Source: an uncultured Rhodospirillales bacterium | GTDB taxonomy: Bacteria > Pseudomonadota > Alphaproteobacteria > Azospirillales > Azospirillaceae | Reading direction: 5' to 3' | Assembly: GCA_903927615.1 (NCBI GenBank) | Contig: CAIYNU010000022.1 | Coordinates: forward strand, 1-64,000 | Length of the DNA stretch: 64,000 nt | Part shown: piece by piece, positions 52,247-60,610 of the stretch | Numbering within the stretch: the first letter of the stretch is position 1 | Layout of the letters: each line of letters opens with the position of its first letter | The notes under the pieces: model-generated | The model's database searches: none | Seen by the model: the letters and a program-made list of their open reading frames with translations, nothing else | What the model was told of the DNA's origin: nothing | Translations under genes and position numbers: made by a program

Positions 52247-52651
52247 ATGACCCAGCCATCAGATCTGAAAAGATATATTAAGCTCTGTTTATCCGCGCCG
52301 GGGGCCGGCGGCTTCAGTGCCTACAGGACGGGTGGCGCGGTTCATTTACTGTTTACGCTGCTGATTGGCGGCGCTGTCTATTGGTGCGTTGCAACGGTTC
52401 TGATGCCGCCCGGATGGTTGGCATTTGTGCTGGTCGCGGCGACCATCATTCCGACCTGGGGAGTGGGCGTCCTCATTGGAATGATGAGTCACTACAATGG
52501 CCTGATAACCCTCATCGTCGCCGGTGCTTGGCTGTTCCTATTTTCAAAAGGCGGCGGGGATTACGTCGTCGGTGTTCTGGCTGGAGCGGTGGTTCATGGG
52601 GTGTGGTTTGGCGTTTTACGCATCTTCGGTCGCCGTCAGGCCTCCCTCTGA
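52247..52651 (+). CDS. Small membrane protein between lol genes
   Basis: A 134-residue protein with about four membrane helices ([51 protein letters not shown]). It lies between lolE and lolD in the same direction and is probably co-transcribed. I know of no Lol role for it. ATG 52247 is preferred over GTG 52238; neither has a strong binding site. Confidence 0.6.
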   Translation: MTQPSDLKRYIKLCLSAPGAGGFSAYRTGGAVHLLFTLLIGGAVYWCVATVLMPPGWLAFVLVAATIIPTWGVGVLIGMMSHYNGLITLIVAGAWLFLFSKGGGDYVVGVLAGAVVHGVWFGVLRIFGRRQASL

Positions 52652-52725
52652 TCCGGTCCGGTCCGTCGCCGGCCGCCGGATCAGTCCCCTATACCTGCCC
52701 CCCCTTATACCTGCGAGGATCGGTG

Positions 52726-53391
52726 ATGATCGAACTTGACGGCGTGGTCCGGACCTTTACCCAGGCCGGGACGAAGCTCAATGTGCTGTGCGGGGTGTCG
52801 CTACGGGTTCAACCGGGAGAACTGGTGGCGCTGGTCGGACCATCGGGAGCGGGAAAGTCCACTCTGTTGCACTTGGCTGGCCTGCTCGAGCATCCGGATG
52901 AGGGCGAGGTGCGGATCGAAGGCGTCGCCACCTCCAAGCTGGGCGACCTGGAACGAACGATGCTACGGCGTCGCACCGTCGGCTTCGTCTACCAGTTCCA
53001 TCATCTGCTGCCCGAGTTCTCGGCAGAAGAGAATATCATCCTGCCGCAAATGATCGCCGGGGTATCACGCTCCGCGGCACGGCTTCGGGCGAAAATGCTG
53101 CTTGACCGTATCGGCCTCGCTAATCGGGCGAGCCACCGTCCAGGGCAACTGTCTGGCGGGGAGCAGCAGCGGGTGGCCATTGCACGCGCGCTCGCCAATG
53201 CACCCCGACTCCTGATCGCCGACGAACCCACGGGCAATCTCGATCACCATACCGCCGAATCGGTGTTTGCCCTGCTGATGCAGTTGGTCCGGGACGACGG
53301 CCTGGGTGCCCTGGTTGCCACCCACAACATGGAGCTGGCCAGACGCATGGACCGGGTGATGGAGTTGCGGGACGGCGCGCTGACCGGGTAG
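52726..53391 (+). CDS. lolD: Lipoprotein-releasing ABC transporter ATPase LolD
   Basis: A 221-residue MacB/LolD-type ATPase with Walker [10 protein letters not shown], the Q-loop region [18 protein letters not shown] (characteristic of LolD), signature [15 protein letters not shown] and Walker [16 protein letters not shown] 52726 has GAGGA 7 bases upstream. It forms the lipoprotein-sorting complex with the permease encoded upstream. Confidence 0.95.
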   Translation: MIELDGVVRTFTQAGTKLNVLCGVSLRVQPGELVALVGPSGAGKSTLLHLAGLLEHPDEGEVRIEGVATSKLGDLERTMLRRRTVGFVYQFHHLLPEFSAEENIILPQMIAGVSRSAARLRAKMLLDRIGLANRASHRPGQLSGGEQQRVAIARALANAPRLLIADEPTGNLDHHTAESVFALLMQLVRDDGLGALVATHNMELARRMDRVMELRDGALTG

Positions 53392-53421
53392 ACCCCCCTA
53401 CCGGCAGGCACGCCGCCATCC

Positions 53422-53712
53422 CTAATGGACGCTGACCGGTTCCATCTCGTGTCGGCGGACGGTCGCAATAGCGGTGTCCCGGCCCGCCACCACAGTCAAA
53501 GGCGTCCCGTCGGCCGCATGGATGGCAAAACCCGGCGCGCCATCGACCATTGTCGGTTTGATATAAGCAAGCAAATCGAGTCCGAAGGCGGCAAAGTCCT
53601 TCGGCGATAATGAGCGTCTCTCGTTGAGTCGGGCATCCATGGCGGTCACTTTCAAGTCACTGGGCCGCAAACCTACAATATCAGGGTAGCGGAACCCGCC
53701 GCGGGTCAACAC
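53422..53712 (-). CDS. DUF1150-family protein
   Basis: A small protein of 96 residues from the GTG at 53712, or 72 from the ATG at 53640; the latter fits the family better. The core reads FGLDLLAYIKPTMVDGAPGFAIHAADGTPLTVV, which is DUF1150. These proteins are encoded beside hsp20 in alphaproteobacteria and are probably heat-shock induced; their role is unknown. It lies 2 bases after the hsp20 stop if the GTG is used. Confidence 0.8.
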   Translation of the reverse strand: MLTRGGFRYPDIVGLRPSDLKVTAMDARLNERRSLSPKDFAAFGLDLLAYIKPTMVDGAPGFAIHAADGTPLTVVAGRDTAIATVRRHEMEPVSVH

Positions 53713-53714
53713 GG

Positions 53715-54209
53715 CTATTCGGGCCTGGGGCTGCGATCCGGGCCGACATCCACGATCGTCGGGCCAGCCCGTTCGCCTCCGCTGGGCCTGGCCGGTTCGA
53801 TCTTGATGGTCCTGACCTTGGGATCCGGCAGCGGACGTTTCAGATCAACATTCAGCAGGCCATTATCCAGCGTTGCCGCAACCACTTCAATACCCTCGGC
53901 CAGCACAAAGCTGCGCTGGAACTGGCGCGCGGCGATCCCCCGATGCAAGTACAAGCGGGTCTTGTCGTCGATCTGCCGACCACGGATCACCAACTGATTG
54001 TCTTCAATCAGAACAGAAAGGTCGTCCATGGTAAATCCGGCGACCGCCAACGTGATTCGCAAGCCGTCTTCGCCGATTTGCTCAATATTGTAGGGGGGAT
54101 AGCCTTCCGCCGAGCATTTGGAAATACGGTCAAGGGTCCGCTCGAACTGATCAAAGCCGAGCATCAAGGGACTATTAAACAAAGACAGGCGTGTCGTCAT
54201 GGCGCGCAT
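53715..54209 (-). CDS. Small heat-shock protein Hsp20
   Basis: A 164-residue alpha-crystallin chaperone. The N-terminal MTTRLSLFNSPLMLGFDQFERTLDRISK, the alpha-crystallin domain with VAGFTMDDLSVLIEDNQLVIRG and AARQFQRSFVLAEGIEV, and NGLLNVDLKRP are all class A IbpA-type. It holds unfolded proteins for refolding. ATG 54209 follows GGGAGGAGA directly; a second ATG at 54200 is possible. The leader shows a ROSE-like thermometer. Confidence 0.95.
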   Translation of the reverse strand: MRAMTTRLSLFNSPLMLGFDQFERTLDRISKCSAEGYPPYNIEQIGEDGLRITLAVAGFTMDDLSVLIEDNQLVIRGRQIDDKTRLYLHRGIAARQFQRSFVLAEGIEVVAATLDNGLLNVDLKRPLPDPKVRTIKIEPARPSGGERAGPTIVDVGPDRSPRPE

Positions 54210-54210
54210 T

Positions 54211-54325
54211 CTCCTCCCCTCGAGCGAGCAACGGCGGGATCCCGGTCCCGGCACCAAACGGGGCAGCCCTTTACCGTGGCGCTGCCGGAACATCAACACA
54301 GGAGCAGCCCTTCCGTGGCGCTGCC
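54211..54325 (-). promoter_or_regulatory. ROSE-like RNA thermometer in the hsp20 leader
   Basis: The leader holds two successive hairpins made from one repeated module (GGCAGCGCCACGG.AAGGGCTGC at 54325-54301 and 54286-54260). A last hairpin follows in which TTGCTC (54231-54226) faces the Shine-Dalgarno GAGGAG (54216-54211). ROSE elements of alphaproteobacterial sHsp genes have several hairpins, with a TTGCT motif pairing to AGGA in the last. The arrangement matches; the fold is my reading and not computed. Confidence 0.65.
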
Positions 54326-54330
54326 CGCAC

Positions 54331-54361
54331 CTTAAATGGCAATGTTTAACGCCATGTCAAG
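54331..54361 (-). promoter_or_regulatory. Promoter of hsp20
   Basis: CTTGACA and CATTTAAG separated by 16 bases. The -35 fits both sigma32 (CTTGAA) and sigma70 (TTGACA); the -10 is a partial match to either. It is placed to give the ROSE-containing leader. Confidence 0.45.
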
Positions 54362-54663
54362 ACGTAGACGTTCGCCCCGCGTACCGGCCTCACGGGAACC
54401 TCTTGAACCCAATCCTGAGTCGGCATCAGTTTCGGCGACCGGGGCGAAGGCAGACCGAGCTATTGCGACCCCGTAGCCTGGACAATATCCACTTGCGCGA
54501 CGCTAGAGCCCTGTTGCTCCCGAATCGGCTGTCCTCGAAAAATCATCGCAAACGGCAACACACCTACACTGGTAACGGGCCGGGCGCTTTGGTATGAGAA
54601 GCAACGACAGCCGTCGAGCCGGGCAAAAACTAGTTCGGCCAACGGAAAGGAGAAATTACGCGC
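54362..54663. other. Gene-free stretch between hsp20 and leuD
   Basis: No supported gene. It should carry the divergent leuD promoter; AAAGGAG just before the leuD ATG is its ribosome-binding site. Confidence 0.4.
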
Positions 54664-55275
54664 ATGGATAAATTCACCAAGTTGACCGGGGTTGCTGCTC
54701 CGCTATCTATGATCAATGTCGATACCGATATGATCATCCCAAAACAGTTTCTGAAGACGATCAAACGCACTGGGCTTGGTCGCCATCTTTTTGACGAGAT
54801 GCGATTCGGAGCGGATGGCAGCGAGAATCCCAATTTTGTGCTCAATCGCCCGGCTTATCGGAGCGCCAGCATTCTTGTGAGCGGCGAGAATTTCGGTTGC
54901 GGATCATCTCGGGAGCACGCGCCTTGGGCGTTGCTTGACTTCGGCATCCGTTGCATCATCGCGCCGTCCTTCGCTGATATCTTCTACAATAATTGCTTTA
55001 AAAACGGCATTCTGCCGATCGCACTGCCAAATGAACAGGTTGAGTTGTTACTGGACGATGCCGAACGGGGAGCCAACGCGGTGCTCACTGTTGACCTTGA
55101 ACAACAGCTAATCACCGGTCCGGATGGCGGCAGCATAACCTTTGCAATCGATCCGTTTCGTCGGCACTGTTTGCTAAATGGTCTGGACGATATCGGGTTG
55201 ACGTTACAACAGATCGTAGCGATCGATGCCTTCGAAAGGAACCAACGGCTGGGGCAACCCTGGTTGTGGGCCTGA
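54664..55275 (+). CDS. leuD: 3-isopropylmalate dehydratase small subunit
   Basis: A 203-residue LeuD ([66 protein letters not shown]). It pairs with LeuC, which is not in the window, in leucine synthesis. ATG has GGAAAGGAG upstream. leuB follows after 93 bases. Confidence 0.97.
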   Translation: MDKFTKLTGVAAPLSMINVDTDMIIPKQFLKTIKRTGLGRHLFDEMRFGADGSENPNFVLNRPAYRSASILVSGENFGCGSSREHAPWALLDFGIRCIIAPSFADIFYNNCFKNGILPIALPNEQVELLLDDAERGANAVLTVDLEQQLITGPDGGSITFAIDPFRRHCLLNGLDDIGLTLQQIVAIDAFERNQRLGQPWLWA

Positions 55276-55368
55276 TTTTTTTGTAAACCGGGCCGTTGGA
55301 GGCTTTTGCTCTAGGAGCAAGACGCCTTATATGGTCTTTAATGAAATTGAAATGGGAGTTTGCGCGTC

Positions 55369-56481
55369 ATGTCCGCAAGTAAGAAGCTTCTAATTCTGCC
55401 GGGTGACGGAATTGGGCCGGAAGTGATGCGGCAGGTACGCCGCGTCATCGACTGGTTGGGGCGGCGTCGTGGTATCACCTTTGAGGTCAAGGAAGGATTG
55501 GTCGGCGGTGCCGCAATCGACGCCCACGGCGTTCCTCTGACCGATGCCACCCTGAACGAAGCAAAAGCCGCTGACGCCGTGCTGTTGGGTGCCGTCGGTG
55601 GGCCGCGCTGGGAAAAGATCGAGTTTGAGCGGCGTCCGGAAGCAGGGTTGCTCCGACTGCGCAAGGACTTGGAGCTGTTCGCCAATCTTCGCCCGGCGCT
55701 GGTTCTTGAGGCCCTGGTCGACGCCTCGCCGCTCAAAGCCGATACGGTGCGCGGGCTTGACCTGCTGATCGTGCGCGAATTGACCGGCGGTATCTATTTC
55801 GGCGAACCCCGCGGCATTAAAGACCTGGGTAACGGCATCCGCCAGGGCATCAACACCCAGGTTTACACCACCACCGAAATTCAACGGGTTGCCAAGGTCG
55901 CGTTCGAACTCGCGCGCAAGCGCAACAGCCGGGTCTGTTCGGTGGACAAGGCCAATGTGATGGAGTCGGGCCTCCTTTGGCGCGAAGAGGTAACTCGGCT
56001 GCACCAGGAAGAGTTCGTCGATGTTGAACTCAGCCATATGTACGCCGATAACTGCGCCATGCAACTGATCCGCAACCCGCGGCAGTTCGACGTTATCGTT
56101 ACCGACAATCTGTTCGGCGATATCCTGTCCGACGAGGCGGCCATGCTGACCGGTTCGCTTGGCATGCTGCCGTCGGCGTCCCTGGGCGCCATCGACGCAG
56201 ACGGCCGGCGCCCGGCTCTCTACGAGCCCGTGCATGGCTCCGCGCCTGATATCGCGGGCCGCGATATCGCCAACCCCATCGCGGGGTTGTTCAGTCTGGC
56301 CATGTGCCTGCGGCATTCGTTCGAATTGCCGGATGAGGCCACCTTGATTGAAAAGGCGGTGTCTCAGGTTCTAAAGGGCGGCATGCGCACCACCGACATC
56401 ATGGCCCCCGGCATGGCCCGATGCTCAACCACCGTCATGGGCGACTCGATTACCCGCGCCCTCGACAAACTGAACGCCTAA
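55369..56481 (+). CDS. leuB: 3-isopropylmalate dehydrogenase
   Basis: A 370-residue NAD+-dependent decarboxylating dehydrogenase ([57 protein letters not shown]). It acts after LeuCD. The ATG at 55369 is used; the in-frame TTG at 55360 is unlikely. The leuD-leuB order is common in alphaproteobacteria. Confidence 0.97.
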   Translation: MSASKKLLILPGDGIGPEVMRQVRRVIDWLGRRRGITFEVKEGLVGGAAIDAHGVPLTDATLNEAKAADAVLLGAVGGPRWEKIEFERRPEAGLLRLRKDLELFANLRPALVLEALVDASPLKADTVRGLDLLIVRELTGGIYFGEPRGIKDLGNGIRQGINTQVYTTTEIQRVAKVAFELARKRNSRVCSVDKANVMESGLLWREEVTRLHQEEFVDVELSHMYADNCAMQLIRNPRQFDVIVTDNLFGDILSDEAAMLTGSLGMLPSASLGAIDADGRRPALYEPVHGSAPDIAGRDIANPIAGLFSLAMCLRHSFELPDEATLIEKAVSQVLKGGMRTTDIMAPGMARCSTTVMGDSITRALDKLNA

Positions 56482-56591
56482 AGAGTCTGGGGCTGGCGAA
56501 GACACAAGTTTCGTCCCCGCCGGCCACGACCTTGCCGACCGCCCTGATCCACCCCAGCTTACCTTGACGTAAAGGGAAGCGGGGGTGGGTC

Positions 56592-57038
56592 ATGGGGTTG
56601 GGATCAAACCAACGGACTAGCCAACGGACAAGCCAACGACCAGGCGGTACGCCCGGGAACGGCTGGACCGGAATTGGCGAACTGGCCGATGAATTCGGTC
56701 TGACTCCGCGCACCATCCGGTTTTACGAAGACAAGGGACTGCTGACGCCCGCGCGGGAAAACAACCAGCGGGTCTACAGTCACCGGGATCGTGTGCGGTT
56801 GGGGCTGATTTGCCGCGGCAAACGCCTCGGCTTTACCCTGACCGAAATCAAGGAATTCCTTAAACTTTACGAAGCGGACGACAACCGGATCGAGCAGATG
56901 CGGTTTCTGCTTCATCACGGCCGCGAGCGTATTGCGGCACTCGAAAGCCAGTGGCGCGACGTCGAGGAAACGCTGCACGATCTCCGTGATTTGGTGGCGG
57001 CGGCGGAGGAGTATGTGCGCCGGGTGACCCGCCCATAA
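56592..57038 (+). CDS. MerR-family transcriptional regulator
   Basis: A 148-residue regulator with a winged helix-turn-helix (TGIGELADEFGLTPRTIRFYEDKGLL) and a coiled coil for dimers (RERIAALESQWRDVEETLHDLRDL). No Cys or effector domain for metals. Its N-terminus carries a short repeat (QRTSQRTSQRP) before the fold. Given its place ahead of beta-oxidation genes it resembles LiuR/FadR-type MerR regulators of acyl-CoA catabolism; this is inference. Confidence 0.85.
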   Translation: MGLGSNQRTSQRTSQRPGGTPGNGWTGIGELADEFGLTPRTIRFYEDKGLLTPARENNQRVYSHRDRVRLGLICRGKRLGFTLTEIKEFLKLYEADDNRIEQMRFLLHHGRERIAALESQWRDVEETLHDLRDLVAAAEEYVRRVTRP

Positions 57039-57106
57039 CATGACACGGTGCCCGGAAATCCTGGCCAAAAAAGCCCCGGGCCGTGAAGCCTTGGGAGGAT
57101 CGGAAC

Positions 57107-58246
57107 ATGAAACCTGTGGTCATCGCTGGGTATCTGCGGTCGCCGTTCACCCCCGCCGGCAAGGGCGCGCTCGCCCGGGTGCGTCCCGATGATTTGGCGG
57201 CCACGGTGGTGCGGGGCCTGATCGCTCGAACCGGGGTGCCGCCCGAGGACATCGAAGACCTGATCGTCGGTTGCGCGTTTCCCGAGGCCGAGCAAGGGCT
57301 GAACGTCGCCCGGACCATCGGTTTGCTGGCCGGTTTGCCCCTCTCGGTCGCCGCGACCACGGTCAACCGCTTTTGCGGTTCCTCCATGCAGGCAATCCAC
57401 ATGGCTGCGGGCGCCATCAGGTCGGAGGCCGGTCTCGCCTTCATTTGTGCCGGCGTTGAATCCATGTCGCGGGTACCGGTGATGGGCTTCAATCCCCTGC
57501 CCCATCCGGGCCTCGCAGCCGGGCGGCCGGCCGCGTATCACAGCATGGGCCGCACTGCCGAAACCCTGGCACGCCGCCGGGGCATCACCCGCCCGGCCCA
57601 GGACGCCTTCGCCGTTGCCTCCCACCGCAAAGCCACGGCGGCCCAAACCCTTGGTCATTTCGAAGGCGAAATTATTCCGGTCCCCAACCATACTGGCGCT
57701 TTGCTGGACCGCGACGGTAGCATCCGACCCGATACCACCGTCGAACATCTGGCGACCCTGGCCCCGAGTTTCGATGCCGACGGCAGCGTCACCGCCGGCA
57801 CCTCGTCCCCCCTCACCGACGGCGCATCGGCGGTGCTGGTCACCAGCGAGGACTACGCCCGCGCCCACGGTCTCCCGATCTTGGCGCGCCTGCGGGCGCT
57901 GGCGGTGGCCGGTTGCGATCCCGAAATCATGGGCATCGGACCGGTCCCGGCCACCCGCAAGGCGTTGGCCCGGGCCGGACTGACCCTCGCGGACCTGGAT
58001 GTGGTGGAACTTAACGAGGCCTTTGCCGCTCAGGCCCTGGCCTGCATCCAGGAGTTGGGCCTGGATCGGGAACGGGTCAACCTCGACGGTGGGGCGTTGG
58101 CGTTGGGTCATCCGCTGGGCGCCACCGGCGCCCGCATCACCGGCAAGGCCGCCACCCTCCTGGGTCGCCAAGGGAAGCAATTTGCTCTCGCAACCCAGTG
58201 CATTGGCGGTGGGCAGGGGATCGCCACGATCCTCGAAGCGGTTTAA
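57107..58246 (+). CDS. Acetyl-CoA acyltransferase (thiolase)
   Basis: A 379-residue thiolase: nucleophile Cys in VNRFCGSSMQAIHMA, and the C-terminal NEAFAAQALAC and ALGHPLGATGARI plus CIGGGQG blocks complete the active site. It cleaves 3-ketoacyl-CoA in fatty-acid degradation. GGGAGGA is 6 bases before ATG 57107. The next gene starts 16 bases after its stop. Confidence 0.95.
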   Translation: MKPVVIAGYLRSPFTPAGKGALARVRPDDLAATVVRGLIARTGVPPEDIEDLIVGCAFPEAEQGLNVARTIGLLAGLPLSVAATTVNRFCGSSMQAIHMAAGAIRSEAGLAFICAGVESMSRVPVMGFNPLPHPGLAAGRPAAYHSMGRTAETLARRRGITRPAQDAFAVASHRKATAAQTLGHFEGEIIPVPNHTGALLDRDGSIRPDTTVEHLATLAPSFDADGSVTAGTSSPLTDGASAVLVTSEDYARAHGLPILARLRALAVAGCDPEIMGIGPVPATRKALARAGLTLADLDVVELNEAFAAQALACIQELGLDRERVNLDGGALALGHPLGATGARITGKAATLLGRQGKQFALATQCIGGGQGIATILEAV

Positions 58247-58262
58247 GGCCAGGGAGAACGCC

Positions 58263-60578
58263 ATGGACTTGCACCACGCCGCCGTGATCGGCGCCGGAGT
58301 GATGGGCAGCGGCATCGCCGCTCACCTCGCCAATGCCGGGATACCGGTCTTGCTGGCGGATGCCCGACCAGGCGCCGCCGCCGCCGCGGTGACAGGGATG
58401 TTACGGGCCGAACCGGCTCCGTTCATGCATCCCGAGGCCGCCCGTCTGGTTACGACCGCCGACCTGCCCGCGGCTCTGGACCGCCTGGGTGACGCCGACT
58501 GGATCGTCGAAGCGGTAACCGAGAATGCGGAGATCAAGGCCGACCTCTATCGGGCCGTGGACCCGGTGCGCAAACCCGGATCCCTGGTGTCCTCCAACAC
58601 CTCGACCATTCCGCTTTCGAAACTGATTGCCGGGCAAAGCGATCGTTTCGCAAGCGATTTCCTCATCAGCCATTTCTTTAACCCGCCCCGCTACATGCGG
58701 CTGCTGGAGCTGGTGGCCGGTCCCGCCACCCGGCCCGAGGCGGTCGCGGCGCTCACCGACTTTGCCGACCGGCGGCTGGGTAAAGGTGTGGTGATGTGCC
58801 GCGACACCCCGGGTTTCATCGCCAACCGAATCGGCGCATTCTGGCTCCAGGCCGCCATCAACGCCGCCTTTGATCTGGGCCTGACGGTCGAAGAGGCCGA
58901 TGCGGTGTGCGGCCGGCCATTAGGGCTCCCCAAGACCGGCGTCTTTGGCCTGCTTGACCTGATCGGGCTTGACCTGCTGCCCCACGTCACCGGCAGTCTG
59001 GCGGCGGCCCTGGCCCCTGGCGATGGGTTTTTAGCCTTGCTCCGGGAGCAACCGCTGCTGACCCGACTGATCCGGGACGGCTACACCGGCCGCAAGGGTA
59101 AAGGCGGGTTCTATCGGCTGGACCGCCAGCCCGACGGCAGCCGGGCCAAGTTGGCCTTGGATCTCGCCAGCGGCACCTATCGGCCCACCGTGAAAGCCAG
59201 CCTGGACAGCGTCCAGGCGGTGCGGGCCGGCCTCCCCGCCCTGTTCGAACATGCCGACCGCGGCGGCGCCTATGCGCGGGCGGTGATGCTGCCGACTTTG
59301 GCCTACGCCGCCGAACGGGTCCCGGACGTTTCCGATGATATCGACGCCATCGACCGGGCGCTCCGGCTTGGCTACAATTGGAAGTATGGCCCTTTCGAGC
59401 TGATCGACCGGCTCGGCACCGGTTGGTTTGCCGACCGTCTGGCTGCCGAAGGCCTGCCGGTGCCGCCGCTGGTGACCGCCGCCGGCGGGCGCCCCTGCTA
59501 TCGGGCCGACCACGGCGCGCTCCAGAGGCTTTCGGCCGCCGGCACTTACCGGCCGGTGGTCCGGCCCGCCGGAGTGCTGCTGCTGTCCGACCTCAAACGC
59601 CAAAGCCCCCCTGTGGCGCGCAATCCGTCGGCGGCGCTGTGGGACCTTGGCGACGGCGTCCTGTGCCTGGAATTCACCTCGAAAATGAACACTCTGGACC
59701 CCCAGGTGTTCGCCATGATCGACACCGCCCTGAACCGGATCGGCGACGGCCGGGGCACCCTCAAGGCTCTGGTCATCTACAATGAAGGCGAAAATTTCTC
59801 GGTGGGAGCCAATCTCGGGCTGGCCATGATCCTCTATAATGTCGGCTTGTGGGACGAGATCGCGGTTCGGATCGCCGAGGGTCAGCGGTGTTATCTGGCG
59901 CTCCGGGACGCACCGTTTCCGGTGGTTGCGGCGCCCTCGGGACTGGCGTTGGGTGGCGGCTGTGAGCTGCTGCTGTACAGCGACGCCGTCCAGGCCCATG
60001 CCGAGTCCTATATCGGGCTGGTTGAAACCGGGGTCGGCGTGCTGCCGGCCTGGGGCGGATGCACCGCGCTCCTAGCCCGCCACAGCCAAGAGCCCGGCCG
60101 GCCGGGAGGACCGATGCCGCCCATCGCCCAGGCCTTCGAAACCATTGCCCTGGCCAAGGTTTCGCGCTCGGCCGACGACGCCCGGCGATTGAAATACCTG
60201 CGGCCCGGGGACGGCATCACCATGAACCGCGACCGTTTGCTGGCAGAGGCCAAAGCCCGGGCCCTGGCCTTGGCCCAGGACTACCACCCCCCGGCCCCGG
60301 CCCCGCGCCTGGCCCTGCCCGGTCCATCCGGCCGGCTGGCTCTGGCCCTCCAGGTGACGGCCTTGCAGCTCCAGGGCAAAGCCACCGCTCACGATGGCGT
60401 GGTGGCCGATGCCGTGGCCACCGTGTTGACCGGCGGCGACACCGACCTGACCGAGACCATCGGCGAGGCCGAGTTGCTGGCCCTGGAGCGCCGGGAATTC
60501 ATGAAGCTGGTCCGAACGCCGGCCACCCTTGATCGCATCGACCATGTGTTGGCCACCGGCAAACCTCTGCGCAACTGA
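58263..60578 (+). CDS. FadN-type 3-hydroxyacyl-CoA dehydrogenase / enoyl-CoA hydratase
   Basis: A 771-residue bifunctional beta-oxidation enzyme with dehydrogenase first (NAD motif VIGAGVMGSGIAAHLANAG, residues 8-26; SNTSTIPLSKL; HFFNPPRYMRLLELV), two 3HCDH C-terminal regions, and then a crotonase module at about 480-650 (GLALGGGCELLLYSDA, with the catalytic Glu in LVETGVGVLPAWGG). This domain order is that of B. subtilis FadN and opposite to E. coli FadB. Partner of the thiolase and acyl-CoA dehydrogenase in the same operon. Confidence 0.93.
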   Translation: MDLHHAAVIGAGVMGSGIAAHLANAGIPVLLADARPGAAAAAVTGMLRAEPAPFMHPEAARLVTTADLPAALDRLGDADWIVEAVTENAEIKADLYRAVDPVRKPGSLVSSNTSTIPLSKLIAGQSDRFASDFLISHFFNPPRYMRLLELVAGPATRPEAVAALTDFADRRLGKGVVMCRDTPGFIANRIGAFWLQAAINAAFDLGLTVEEADAVCGRPLGLPKTGVFGLLDLIGLDLLPHVTGSLAAALAPGDGFLALLREQPLLTRLIRDGYTGRKGKGGFYRLDRQPDGSRAKLALDLASGTYRPTVKASLDSVQAVRAGLPALFEHADRGGAYARAVMLPTLAYAAERVPDVSDDIDAIDRALRLGYNWKYGPFELIDRLGTGWFADRLAAEGLPVPPLVTAAGGRPCYRADHGALQRLSAAGTYRPVVRPAGVLLLSDLKRQSPPVARNPSAALWDLGDGVLCLEFTSKMNTLDPQVFAMIDTALNRIGDGRGTLKALVIYNEGENFSVGANLGLAMILYNVGLWDEIAVRIAEGQRCYLALRDAPFPVVAAPSGLALGGGCELLLYSDAVQAHAESYIGLVETGVGVLPAWGGCTALLARHSQEPGRPGGPMPPIAQAFETIALAKVSRSADDARRLKYLRPGDGITMNRDRLLAEAKARALALAQDYHPPAPAPRLALPGPSGRLALALQVTALQLQGKATAHDGVVADAVATVLTGGDTDLTETIGEAELLALERREFMKLVRTPATLDRIDHVLATGKPLRN

Positions 60579-60610
60579 GCCCGCCGGCTCCGGCGAAAGG
60601 GAGATCCGTC

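Noticed and set aside
54460-54642. A 60-codon minus-strand frame upstream of leuD
   Set aside because: It lies in the leuD promoter region and has no recognisable features.
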